The notes below the pieces were generated by a model. That model was not told where the DNA came from, searched no databases, and saw only the letters and a list, made by a program, of their open reading frames with translations. Made by a program: the position numbers and the translations under genes. A stretch of 64,000 nt of DNA from JBOGCH01 sp051656645 (GTDB taxonomy: Bacteria; Bacteroidota; Bacteroidia; Bacteroidales; Marinifilaceae), in assembly GCA_051656645.1 (NCBI GenBank), contig JBOGCH010000017.1, positions 1 to 64,000 on the forward strand. The letters run 5' to 3'. Numbering within the stretch: the first letter of the stretch is position 1; each line of letters begins with the position of its first letter. This document shows positions 1 through 8,221 of the stretch, piece by piece.

Positions 1-2
1 CG

Positions 3-125
3 GATAGTCTGGGACAAGCACGAATAGTATTTTATACTAACGGAACAGCCAATCCATATAAGATGGAGATACAAGGAGTAACAACAGAAGGCCAGTTTAT
101 TAATAAGTATGAATGTGTAAAGTAG
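3..125 (+). CDS. C-terminal end of an unknown protein (partial)
   Basis: An open frame enters from the window edge and stops at 123-125, giving 40 residues that end in GVTTEGQFINKYECVK. The family is not recognised. The frame is supported as coding because a diverged copy at 8055-8105 keeps the same frame, and six of its nine base differences from this stretch are synonymous. The similarity continues into the 3' untranslated region of both copies. A strong hairpin terminator follows at 187-224. The N-terminus lies outside the window, so size and localisation cannot be judged. Confidence 0.6.
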   Translation, partial: DSLGQARIVFYTNGTANPYKMEIQGVTTEGQFINKYECVK

Positions 126-186
126 AGAAGCATTCTCTAGACGAAACATACGGTAATGTCTATAAGCAAAGCAAAATGGAAACATC

Positions 187-224
187 AAATCTGAGGCCGG
201 GTATTATTACCGGGCCTCAGATTT
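187..224. terminator. Bidirectional hairpin terminator
   Basis: A 17-bp stem with one mismatch (AAATCTGAGGCC...GGCCTCAGATTT) surrounds a short AT loop. It lies between the stop at 125 and the converging stop of the efflux adaptor at 235, where it can end transcription from both sides. Confidence 0.8.
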
Positions 225-234
225 ACTAATTGCT

Positions 235-1314
235 TTATTTGCCTTGACGCAAAATAGTGTCGCCCGTGCTAGCAGTGGCGGTTATTTCTACCATCATGCC
301 TTGCTCCCTACCAACGGTTACAGGGATGTTTTGGTGCTCGCCGTTGGTGGCAAGGGTGACGTGAGCGCCCTTCGCGGTGGTGATAACGGCGGTTTTGGGT
401 ACCATGAATGTTGTTATCGATTGGGCTATGTTTATTTGCACGTCGGCCACCATGCCGGGCATAAACAGCCCATTTGTATTCACAATATCGGCTTCAACCT
501 GCTCGGAGCGTAAGCGGATGTCTAGGGCTCCGGATTTGCGGGTGACTACCGTACTGAAGGGCGTTGCTCCTAAAGAGGTGACAGTGAAATGTAGGGTGTC
601 GCCAACATGCAGAGCAGCTGCATATTTTTGTGACAGGGAGAATTGCAGACGTAGGTTCTCATTGTCCTGCAGAGTGAGTAACGGTTGGCCTGCCATGGCA
701 GTGGCGGGGCCTACGAGGTTACCTACATCTGCCGTACGTTGGGTGATGATGCCGTCAAATGGGGCGGTGATGGTAAGGTAGGCTGCCATGGATTGTACTT
801 GCAGGTAATCTGCCTCGGTTACTTTAAGTGCTGCGCGGTCAGTCTCCATTTTGGTTTTCAGTTCGTCCAATGCCAATTCCGATACAGCGCCCTGCGTAAG
901 GGATGCGCCGTGAAGGCGTGCGTAGTTGGACTGGGAGAGTTGCACCTGCGCTTGGAGTACCTCTATTTTAGCGCGTAGGGAGCTAAGCTGAGCGGTAATT
1001 TCGGGTGCGTCGAGCTCTATGAGCAGATCACCTTTTTTTACACGCGTACCAATGTCCGCGTGTATGATTTTGACGTAGGCCATTACCTTGGCGTGAAGGG
1101 ATGCTTGCTTATCGGCAATAATCTCTGCCGGCAGTTTAACCAAAGATGCAGCATTTACAGCTTGTAGGGTGTGCAAAGGCGAGTGTGCCATTTCCTGTTT
1201 AGGCGCTGAAGCTTGCAATACCGGTGCGGCCTGTTTGTTTGTGTTAAAGCCATAGATTGCAGCTGATGCGGTTACTAGTAGTAGTATTCCGGTATATATT
1301 GTTATTCGTTTCAT
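235..1314 (-). CDS. RND efflux periplasmic adaptor subunit (HlyD/MFP family)
   Basis: A 359-residue membrane fusion protein that should bridge the inner-membrane RND pump (1328-4465) and the TolC channel (4472-5875). Visible parts are an N-terminal membrane anchor (MKRITIYTGILLLVTASAA), a split lipoyl-like half (PAEIIADKQASLHAKVMAYV), an alpha-helical hairpin around residues 100-165 rich in L, Q and A, the second lipoyl half (LTITAPFDGIITQRTADVG), and a beta-barrel region. The start was placed at 1314 because it gives a clean signal/anchor and lies 13 bp after the permease stop; the open frame extends upstream to 1410, but that extension would overlap the permease. Last gene of the efflux operon. 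The substrate cannot be read from the sequence. Confidence 0.9.
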   Translation of the reverse strand: MKRITIYTGILLLVTASAAIYGFNTNKQAAPVLQASAPKQEMAHSPLHTLQAVNAASLVKLPAEIIADKQASLHAKVMAYVKIIHADIGTRVKKGDLLIELDAPEITAQLSSLRAKIEVLQAQVQLSQSNYARLHGASLTQGAVSELALDELKTKMETDRAALKVTEADYLQVQSMAAYLTITAPFDGIITQRTADVGNLVGPATAMAGQPLLTLQDNENLRLQFSLSQKYAAALHVGDTLHFTVTSLGATPFSTVVTRKSGALDIRLRSEQVEADIVNTNGLFMPGMVADVQINIAQSITTFMVPKTAVITTAKGAHVTLATNGEHQNIPVTVGREQGMMVEITATASTGDTILRQGK

Positions 1315-1327
1315 TTGCTTCGTTTTT

Positions 1328-4300
1328 TTATTGTTGGTAAAATTTGCTATTTGGGTCTTCAGGATCAAGGGATACCGATTGGGTTTTTGCGCTGTTTTGT
1401 ACCCATGCAAAGATGAGTGGCAAAACTACTAGCACAATGGCTGTGGACATGATGATGCCACCAATTACAGCACGACCCAGAGGAGCTGTTTGCGCGCCAC
1501 CTTCGCCAAAACCAATGGCCATAGGTAACATACCTACGATGGTGGCAATAGCCGTCATCAGTATGGGACGCAATCGGAGCTTCACGGCTCTTAATGCAGC
1601 AGTGGCACTGTCTGCACCCTCCTTGCGTATATTCTCGGCCGCAGTGACAAGCAACAAGGCATTGGAGATGGATACACCCACAGACATGATGATGCCCATG
1701 TAGGATTGCATATTCAGCGTAGCATGCGTGGACATTAGCATAAGTATAGCACCGGTGATAACTGCCGGCACACTTGCTACAACAACAGATGCTACACGGA
1801 AGGATTGGAAGTTAGCGGCCAAGAGCAGAAAGATGACGATGATGGCAATGATTACCCCATCGCGCAGACTGCGTTGCGTATCCTCCAGCACGGGAGCTAG
1901 CCCGGCAACATGTACATTGAGTCCTTTAGGCAGTTCGCCCAATTGGGCAATGGCTTTTCGCACATCGGCAACTGCCGTTCCCAGATCCTTGTTGTGGATG
2001 TTGGCAATAACTGTGGTGTAGGACATGGAGCCCATGTTATAGGTTTCACCATAGGTGGTTCCGCGCGTGATAGTGGCAACATCCCTAAGCACCAAGTTGT
2101 CCTTAGATTTGGATATGCTTAAACTCTCCAACTCCTCGATAGAGGCCATTTGTTGCTGAGGTACTTGTACCTGCACGTTGTAGGCCATATTCATCATACC
2201 CCCAATCCACAGATTCTTATTGGTAAAACGAGAGGAGGAGGTTGCGGGAACGAGCGAGTTTGTAACATCGGCCATGTCCAGTCCCAGCTGTCCGGCTTTT
2301 AGGCGGTCTACCTCTATGTTCACTGTTGGGTAGGCGGTGGATTGGGGCATACGCACGTCTCGCATATAGTCCAACTGTTTCAGTTTTTGCATGAGCTGCT
2401 TGGCATACATCTCGTTGCGAGGCTTCATCATGCCGGAGAAACGTACCTCTATAGGGGTATTAGCACCTTGGCTAAGCACTTTCTCGGATAGCTCCATGGG
2501 TTCGAAAGTAATGGACACATCAGGGATTACACCATTGACACGTTCGCGCAGCTCCTCCTTGAGTGTGTGGATATTGCCTTTCCAGTTTTGGAGCGCTATT
2601 TGTATGGTAGCCTCGTGCGGGCCCGCATTGTACAAATAAATGGGACTCACGGCAAACGTAGAGGAGTGTTGTCCTACAAAGGAGGAGGATATACGGATGT
2701 GCTCCGGGCCTACCAACTCCTCGACAAGGTTGGTAAATTGACGCACCTTGTTTTCCGTAACTTCAATGCGGGTGCCTTGTGGCGCTACCATACGCACTTG
2801 GAATTGGTGGGCGTTGCCTTGTGGCAATACGTCCGTGCCGATGGCACGCATAAGTACGAATACCGCAGCAACCGAAAGGGCTAGATACAGCACGGATATC
2901 AGTTTACGATGGGGCAACAGTGCGGCTATTAGGCCATATAAGCGGTTGTCTGTATTAGTGCTACCATCGGCGTTGGCAGGTGCATGCGTCTTGGGCTGTA
3001 TAAGCCATGAAGAAAGCACCGGTACTAAGGTTTGCGACAACAGGAAGGAGGTGATCATGGCAAAGCAAATGGCAAGCGCAAGGGGCTTGAACATGGCGCC
3101 GGGGATACCGTCCATAAGCAAGGCAGGCACAAAAGCAGCCATGATACACAGCAGGATGAGCAGCTTTGGGAAAGCAATCTCTGAACTGGCATCCCATATA
3201 GCGCGGGCTTTGCTTTTACCCATTTCCAGGTGTCGGTGAATGTTTTCTATGGTTACTGTACTCTCATCCACGAGTATACCGATGGCTAAAGCAAGGCCTG
3301 ATAGAGACATTATGTTAAGCGTGTAGCCAAACAGATGTAGGAACAGCACGCTGGACAGTAGCGAAATGGGAATGGTAAGGATTACGATAAAAGCCGAACG
3401 TTTGTCGCCCAGAAAGAGCAGTACCATGAGTCCGGTGAGTATGGCTCCGATAAGAGCTTCAAGAAGCAAATTCTTTACGGCACTGATTACGTAAACCGAT
3501 TGATCGAACTCAAAGGATACCGTAACATCCTCCGGCAGGTTATTTTGAATAATGGGTAACTGCTTCTTTAGGTTGTTTACCACATCCCACGTTGATGCGT
3601 TGCCGGACTTGGCCACGTTGATATATACAGAGCGTTTGCCGTTGATAAGCGCGTATCCGGTGGCAATATCCGCCCCGTCCTTTATCTCCGCCACATCCCG
3701 TAACAAGAGCGTATTAACCGTTCCCTTGTTAAGAGGGATAGTTTCAAAGTCCGTAACCGAACGAATAATGTTATTTGTTGGAGTGATGTAATTGGTGTTT
3801 CCACTAAATAGATTGCCCGACGGTGCGGTGATGTTGTTGCGGCTGATGGCCTCGACAATATCCTCCGGCGAGAGGTTATGAACGCGCATTGCTTGCGGAT
3901 TTACATTGACCTCGATGGTACGCGGACTTCCTCCAAAAGGCGGTGCCGTGGTAATGCCGGGTACGGATATCAGAAACGGACGCGCAGTGAAATTGGCTAT
4001 GTCCTGAAGCTGATCGTTGGTCCGAGAGGGACTGCGGAAAACTACCTGTCCAACGGGTTGGGAGGAGGCGTCAAAGCGGATGATAAACGGATCTGGAGTG
4101 CCGGGAGGCAGGAATATCTGCGAGCGGTTGGATAGTGCGCTCAACTCCGCGATGGCTTGCCCCATGTCCGTATCGGGATAGAAGGTTACTTTCATCAGGG
4201 TAAGACCCTGTGAGTTTTTAGTTTCTATGTCTTTGATGCCGTTGGTAAATAGCATCATATTGGTGTACATTTTGGTGAAGTACCCCTCCATCTGTTCGGG

Positions 4301-4465
4301 CGTATATCCATTGAAGGAGTGAGCCACATATACTACGGGAAGATTCATTTCCGGGAGAATGTCTATACGGACATCCTGCATTACTTTTATGCCAAAAAAG
4401 AGTAGTCCAAATACCAGTACAAGTGTGGATATGGGCTTACGTAAGGCAATTCTTATCATGTTCAT
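1328..4465 (-). CDS. RND family efflux permease (AcrB/AcrD/AcrF type)
   Basis: A 1045-residue proton-driven inner-membrane pump, the usual length for the family. It has an N-terminal transmembrane helix (residues about 10-30), a first large periplasmic loop containing the family pattern DVRIDILPEMNLPVV, a block of six helices around 335-540 with the proton-relay helix GLALAIGILVDESTVTIENI, a second periplasmic loop, and a C-terminal helix block ending near 1025. The relay helix reads D-E rather than the commoner D-D or D-A. It sits 6 bp after the TolC gene and upstream of the adaptor, so the three genes form a tripartite pump. Drug-type or metal-type substrate is unresolved; the adjacent regulator with CxxC favours a metal or thiol-reactive inducer, but that is inference. 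Confidence 0.93.
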   Translation of the reverse strand: MNMIRIALRKPISTLVLVFGLLFFGIKVMQDVRIDILPEMNLPVVYVAHSFNGYTPEQMEGYFTKMYTNMMLFTNGIKDIETKNSQGLTLMKVTFYPDTDMGQAIAELSALSNRSQIFLPPGTPDPFIIRFDASSQPVGQVVFRSPSRTNDQLQDIANFTARPFLISVPGITTAPPFGGSPRTIEVNVNPQAMRVHNLSPEDIVEAISRNNITAPSGNLFSGNTNYITPTNNIIRSVTDFETIPLNKGTVNTLLLRDVAEIKDGADIATGYALINGKRSVYINVAKSGNASTWDVVNNLKKQLPIIQNNLPEDVTVSFEFDQSVYVISAVKNLLLEALIGAILTGLMVLLFLGDKRSAFIVILTIPISLLSSVLFLHLFGYTLNIMSLSGLALAIGILVDESTVTIENIHRHLEMGKSKARAIWDASSEIAFPKLLILLCIMAAFVPALLMDGIPGAMFKPLALAICFAMITSFLLSQTLVPVLSSWLIQPKTHAPANADGSTNTDNRLYGLIAALLPHRKLISVLYLALSVAAVFVLMRAIGTDVLPQGNAHQFQVRMVAPQGTRIEVTENKVRQFTNLVEELVGPEHIRISSSFVGQHSSTFAVSPIYLYNAGPHEATIQIALQNWKGNIHTLKEELRERVNGVIPDVSITFEPMELSEKVLSQGANTPIEVRFSGMMKPRNEMYAKQLMQKLKQLDYMRDVRMPQSTAYPTVNIEVDRLKAGQLGLDMADVTNSLVPATSSSRFTNKNLWIGGMMNMAYNVQVQVPQQQMASIEELESLSISKSKDNLVLRDVATITRGTTYGETYNMGSMSYTTVIANIHNKDLGTAVADVRKAIAQLGELPKGLNVHVAGLAPVLEDTQRSLRDGVIIAIIVIFLLLAANFQSFRVASVVVASVPAVITGAILMLMSTHATLNMQSYMGIIMSVGVSISNALLLVTAAENIRKEGADSATAALRAVKLRLRPILMTAIATIVGMLPMAIGFGEGGAQTAPLGRAVIGGIIMSTAIVLVVLPLIFAWVQNSAKTQSVSLDPEDPNSKFYQQ

Positions 4466-4471
4466 GGTTGA

Positions 4472-5875
4472 TTATCTTAACTGAGCAACTAATTCGTCTA
4501 TATCTCCTTTGCTTGCCACCTGCATGAGGAAGGCTTGCCAAATGTTTACCTGTATCACGGCACGGTCGGACTCTGCGCGCGCCAAGTTGTATTGTGCCTG
4601 CACAACATCGTCAATCACTACCAATCCGTTTTTATAGAGGCTGTGGTATTGGTTGTAGGCTTGAAGAGAGGCATCGGTTTGTTTAAGTACCTGAGTATAC
4701 TGGGCACGTGCCAAGTTTAGCTTCTCAGTAGCCTGCCGGAAAGATTCCGACAGATTGCGTGAAGTTAGATTTCTTTGCTCATCGAGTGATTGGGTGATGT
4801 TGTGACGTGCGGAACTTTGTGAACGACTCTTTACAAGGGATGTGATATTCCAGCTTAGGTTAACACCCAAGAGATAGTTGCCTCGTTGAATGCCAACACT
4901 GTTGGCATAATTGTGCGAAAGATTGCTATTGTCCTGTGCGTAGTTATACTCAAAGCCCGAAGCGCGACCCGCAGCGGAAGCTACAAAGTTTAGCTTGGGC
5001 AGTGCCGCGCTTGTTACTAGTTTATTTTGAACGTTACTGATATCTATGAGCTTGTTTTGTGTAACCAAAGCGGGATGTTGTGGAGAGATGGCACTGTCTG
5101 TGAGCCGAAAAAGTGGCATTTGAGAGGCAAGGGAGTCGCCGGGAACAAATTCCCGGTACTCCACGCCAAGTAATAGCGTCACTTCCTTTAATATTTCGGA
5201 TTTCTTATCCTGTGCTTTTAGGAGTGCTATATTAGCTCCGGCAAGTTCCGCTTGAGCAGTAGACAACTCCACATGTGGACGAACCCCATTCTGGATAAGT
5301 GCCTTAACTGAGGACAGAAGCTCCTCCGCACGATAGACATTTTCTTGTTGCACTTTGATTATCTCAACGATAGCCGTGAGATTGAGGTACGCGGAAGCTA
5401 TTTTAACTTGATGCTCAAATACTTCCTGATCCAGATTGGCCTCGGCAAGTTTCATTTTATATTTTGCCAGTTTTACACTGTTGCGGCGTGTTCCGAAGGC
5501 GTACACATTCCAATTGAAGTTAGTGAGATAAAGGGAACTAAAGGCAGCATCCCAGTTCTGATCCATTTGTGGCATTCCGGTTGAGGTGATGCCTTCGCCA
5601 AAGCCATATTGCGGGCCGTGGAGAGCATTGGCTGTACCGTAATACTGCTGCGCAGAGATGGTCATATCGGGAAGATAAAGCATTTTACTCTCCTGATACT
5701 CATCCGCAGCGGCTTGTTTAAGCGCCTTCTTGGATTTAACGGTCTCGTAGTTGGCAACGCCAATTTGTAATGCTTCCGGAAGGGAAAGTGATTGCTGGGC
5801 TTGTGTATGGTTTGTCCATAACATTACGACAGCTAACGATAGTAGCCATTGTAATGAACTAGTATATTTGTTCAT
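4472..5875 (-). CDS. TolC family outer-membrane efflux protein
   Basis: A 467-residue outer-membrane channel subunit. It starts with a signal peptide (MNKYTSSLQWLLSLAVVMLWTNHTQAQQ), then has two long helical repeats with the Q/A/L/N-rich pattern of OEP proteins (for example LSTAQAELAGANIALLKAQD and LNLARAQYTQVLKQTDASLQ). It should be the exit duct for the RND pump encoded immediately downstream. The gap to the preceding small gene is 99 bp, longer than the other gaps in this operon. Confidence 0.9.
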   Translation of the reverse strand: MNKYTSSLQWLLSLAVVMLWTNHTQAQQSLSLPEALQIGVANYETVKSKKALKQAAADEYQESKMLYLPDMTISAQQYYGTANALHGPQYGFGEGITSTGMPQMDQNWDAAFSSLYLTNFNWNVYAFGTRRNSVKLAKYKMKLAEANLDQEVFEHQVKIASAYLNLTAIVEIIKVQQENVYRAEELLSSVKALIQNGVRPHVELSTAQAELAGANIALLKAQDKKSEILKEVTLLLGVEYREFVPGDSLASQMPLFRLTDSAISPQHPALVTQNKLIDISNVQNKLVTSAALPKLNFVASAAGRASGFEYNYAQDNSNLSHNYANSVGIQRGNYLLGVNLSWNITSLVKSRSQSSARHNITQSLDEQRNLTSRNLSESFRQATEKLNLARAQYTQVLKQTDASLQAYNQYHSLYKNGLVVIDDVVQAQYNLARAESDRAVIQVNIWQAFLMQVASKGDIDELVAQLR

Positions 5876-5974
5876 AGAATACTTATATTATTGAATTTTA
5901 CTTAAGGTATGAGCATAGCTCTTTACTCGATTGTCACGAACGTGGCAGTCGATTAGTGTGAGGAGAAAGTAAAA

Positions 5975-6415
5975 TTAAATAATATAGGTACACAAACGGG
6001 TAAGAATATCTCTACCGGCGTAAGCGTACGGAAGTTGTGGAGGTGATTTACTATGATACTGCGAAACAGCAACGGAAATTGGCACCTCCGGCTGCGTATA
6101 TAGGGGATATACAAATGATATGGACGGAATAACCGGAAGCGTATAGCCTGACTGAGTGATAAAATCCTCAGTTTGAACATCTACTACACGGATGTTACGC
6201 CCGGGACAGTTGTGCTGTTCGGCACTGTCGGAATGGGTACATACTTGTCTTGGGATATCGACAGCAGCAACATTACATGCGCTACTAATTTGATCTGGAT
6301 TATGATTAATATAGAACGTAACAAACTTCTCCCCACAGAAGTGCAAAAGCACCTGCGGCTGTACTGTAATAAGCAGTAACACGAGGATGAGAAAAAAGTT
6401 TGCTAATCGTTTCAT
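5975..6415 (-). CDS. Small exported Cys/His-containing protein (HYC_CC_PP-like)
   Basis: A 146-residue protein with an N-terminal hydrophobic segment (MKRLANFFLILVLLLITVQPQ), then LLHFCGEK, and further cysteines in SSACN, QVCTHS and HNCPGR. The HFCGEK motif and spaced cysteines resemble the small Bacteroidota HYC_CC_PP proteins often found beside TolC/RND efflux genes, although the double cysteine of that family is not intact here. It lies 9 bp after the AraC-type regulator and before TolC in the same orientation, so it is probably co-expressed. A metal-related role is suggested only by the Cys/His content and context. Confidence 0.6.
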   Translation of the reverse strand: MKRLANFFLILVLLLITVQPQVLLHFCGEKFVTFYINHNPDQISSACNVAAVDIPRQVCTHSDSAEQHNCPGRNIRVVDVQTEDFITQSGYTLPVIPSISFVYPLYTQPEVPISVAVSQYHSKSPPQLPYAYAGRDILTRLCTYII

Positions 6416-6424
6416 GCGATGATT

Positions 6425-6988
6425 TTATATTTTATCTAATGGCTTGCGACGTTTGTCTACAAGTTGTTTATAATAGGTTGGGGTCAATCCCGTAACTTTT
6501 TTAAATTGGCTACTTAGGTGCGCGGTGCTGGAATAATTGAGCATGTGCGCTATTTCGCTAAGTGATAGGGTATCATAGACTAAAAGTTCCTTAACCCGTT
6601 CAATTTTTTGAGCTATGAAATACTTCTCTATAGTCGTTCCCTCTACTTTTGAGAAGAGGGATGTTAGATAGGTATAATCAAGACTTGTTTGGGCAGCTAA
6701 ATAATCTGATAGATTTTCTTTCAGATTATTTTCATTGCGGTGAACAAGCTCCCGAATAAGATTTTTTATCTGCTCAATTATTTTGGAGTGCTTATCATCA
6801 AGTATCTCGAAGCCTACTGCTTGAAGTCTGTCCGAAAGCGCTTCCATTTGTGCTGCCGATCCTTGCCGGGGTATATAAACCTCACCTAAAGCGACGTGAT
6901 TTATCTCAATATCCAATTGCGTGAAGATATCTTGTACTACCATGATACAACGATCGCATACCATATTCTTGATGTAAATTACATGCAT
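6425..6988 (-). CDS. AraC family transcriptional regulator with CxxC N-terminal domain
   Basis: 187 residues. The N-terminal 75 residues start KNMVCDRCIMVV (C11, C14) and resemble a heavy-metal-associated-like fold; this is a recognisable Bacteroidota regulator type. The C-terminal half is an AraC DNA-binding domain with two helix-turn-helix motifs (LSLSEIAHMLNYSSTAHLSSQF and the segment KKVTGLTPTYYKQL). It is the first gene of the efflux operon and so is likely autoregulated together with the pump. The two cysteines are plausible metal or thiol-stress sensors (inference). Confidence 0.85.
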   Translation of the reverse strand: MHVIYIKNMVCDRCIMVVQDIFTQLDIEINHVALGEVYIPRQGSAAQMEALSDRLQAVGFEILDDKHSKIIEQIKNLIRELVHRNENNLKENLSDYLAAQTSLDYTYLTSLFSKVEGTTIEKYFIAQKIERVKELLVYDTLSLSEIAHMLNYSSTAHLSSQFKKVTGLTPTYYKQLVDKRRKPLDKI

Positions 6989-7012
6989 ATCTGTTTTCTA
7001 TATTACTGCATA

Positions 7013-7020
7013 CAAAGTTA
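7013..7020 (-). promoter_or_regulatory. Candidate -7 box for the efflux operon
   Basis: Read on the minus strand this is TAACTTTG, matching the Bacteroidota -7 consensus TAnnTTTG, 24 bases upstream of the AraC-type regulator start. No TTTG lies 19 bases upstream, so the -33 box is weak or absent, as expected if an activator is needed. Confidence 0.4.
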
Positions 7021-7662
7021 TTTATATATGCACAACGTTCTTTATATCATTATTGTTTTGATTTATATAATTATGAGAGATGCTATAAAGATTGTCATAA
7101 AGTAATGTATAGTCATTATTATTGCATACATGCTGTATTTATTTGATACGTTATTTCGATCTAAAGAGTAAAATATCCTTTCATCATAGTGGGTAACGCT
7201 TGTAATATTGTGGGATATACGATATAAAAATTGTTTATTCAATGGTTGAGTTTGGTGGTGAGGGTTACGTCCTTATTTCTAATAAAGGATAGAGGATTGC
7301 TGGAAATTTTATAACAAACTATTGTTATAAAATTATATTGTAAATACTATACACGATTAACATAATAATGAGCTTAGAGAGCAAATGAATAATCCATACT
7401 AATAAACTAAATCAGGAGAACACACTATACGAATAAATCACACACGGAAGTAAGTACAAACATCGCTATGTTTTGATAATTATACCATCTAGAATAGATT
7501 GTTATTTGTACATATTTATTTTTTATATAAATATGTTATATTTGTTGTATACCCTAAGTTTAAGCTCAATGTTAGTTAGCATGAAGTTGGCTAACAATAT
7601 GAGATTGTAGTGTATTGAAATGAATGGATATGTGAGTTGCCCCCAATAAAAATATTAACATC
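7021..7662. other. Intergenic region without a recognisable gene
   Basis: About 640 AT-rich bases between the efflux operon and the 49-aa ORF pair. No convincing coding frame or RNA gene was seen. It contains a plus-strand -7-like box at 7537-7544. Confidence 0.5.
7537..7544 (+). promoter_or_regulatory. Candidate -7 box for the small-ORF pair
   Basis: TATATTTG matches TAnnTTTG exactly, about 120 bases upstream of the first 49-aa ORF. The position 19 bases upstream reads ATTT rather than TTTG, so support is partial. Confidence 0.35.
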
Positions 7663-7812
7663 ATGAATTTTGCTATGAAAGACATCATTACAAGATTAAA
7701 AGAAAAAGGAAACTATATTAATGTTATAATTGGACTTTGGGTAGGAACGCATTGCATAGGTGATCCTAAGATATTATGTATTGAAAAATGTTATTCTAAA
7801 ATACTTGTGTAG
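7663..7812 (+). CDS. Small hypothetical protein, 49 aa, Cys-containing
   Basis: ATG at 7663 to TAG at 7812. The product begins MNFAMKDIITRLKEKGNY and has a hydrophobic centre (NVIIGLWVG) followed by three cysteines in the last 20 residues (HCIGD, LCIEKCYS). A second start at 7675 (MKDIITRL) is possible. It is followed, two bases after its stop, by another 49-aa ORF. No family is recognised. Tight spacing and equal length suggest a real two-gene unit, but such short frames can occur by chance. Confidence 0.4.
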   Translation: MNFAMKDIITRLKEKGNYINVIIGLWVGTHCIGDPKILCIEKCYSKILV

Positions 7813-7814
7813 TG

Positions 7815-7964
7815 ATGAGAAAGATTAACTATATATATTTGTTATTACTCTTAATATTGTCGGGTATTTTATTTTGGGAAATATTTATTAATAAGTCAGG
7901 CAATTATACTATGTTTTTATGTGGCATGGGAGTAGGTATATTAAGTCAAAAGCTAAAAAAATGA
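7815..7964 (+). CDS. Small membrane protein, 49 aa
   Basis: ATG at 7815 to TGA at 7964. The product is MRKINYIYLLLLLILSGILF followed by an acidic-aromatic turn, NYTMFLCGMGVGIL and a basic tail QKLKK. This is a plausible two-helix membrane peptide with positive residues at both ends, which is a typical rather than random pattern. The start lies two bases after the preceding stop, allowing coupled translation. Function unknown. Confidence 0.5.
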   Translation: MRKINYIYLLLLLILSGILFWEIFINKSGNYTMFLCGMGVGILSQKLKK

Positions 7965-8054
7965 GAAGACGTTCTTTATGAAAGGAGTTTGTCAACAATA
8001 CTTCAGTAAACCCAAGATAAAAGCTTAAAAAACTACGAAATGTAGTGGATATAA

Positions 8055-8105
8055 GGAGTTGCAACGGAAGGACAATGTATTAATAAATATAAATGTGTGA
8101 AGTAG
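8055..8105 (+). pseudogene. Decayed C-terminal copy of the gene at 3-125
   Basis: In frame this reads GVATEGQCINKYKCVK and then a stop, matching GVTTEGQFINKYECVK at the end of the gene at 3-125 (42 of 51 bases equal by eye). The codon just upstream is TAA where the intact copy has CAA, and further upstream similarity is lost, so only the tail survives. About 60 bases after the stop are also similar. It is therefore a remnant of a tandemly related gene together with its 3' untranslated region. Confidence 0.6.
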
Positions 8106-8166
8106 AGAAACCTTCTCGAGGCGAGACAGACGGTACTATCCATAAGAAAAGCAAGTTATAAATATC

Positions 8167-8204
8167 AAGGAGGGTGTATCATAATGATACACCCTCCTTA
8201 TTTA
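8167..8204. terminator. Hairpin terminator at the end of the PUL
   Basis: 16-bp perfect arms 8167-8182 and 8184-8199 (AAGGAGGGTGTATCAT and its complement) with an A/T-rich flank. It lies 22 bases beyond the sulfatase stop, so it ends the minus-strand PUL transcript, and it can also end the plus-strand remnant. Confidence 0.8.
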
Positions 8205-8221
8205 TTGCTTAACAATATGTA

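Noticed and set aside
244..978. Plus-strand open frames opposite the efflux adaptor
   Set aside because: They overlap a clear minus-strand HlyD-type gene and encode no recognisable features; the GC-rich third positions of the real gene leave antisense frames open.
5953..6180. Minus-strand 75-codon frame overlapping the Cys/His protein
   Set aside because: Shifted frame of the 5975-6415 gene with no signal, domain or start context.
7021..8221. tRNA or other stable RNA gene in the gene-poor stretch
   Set aside because: No T-loop GGTTCGAATCC-like sequence or cloverleaf arms were found.
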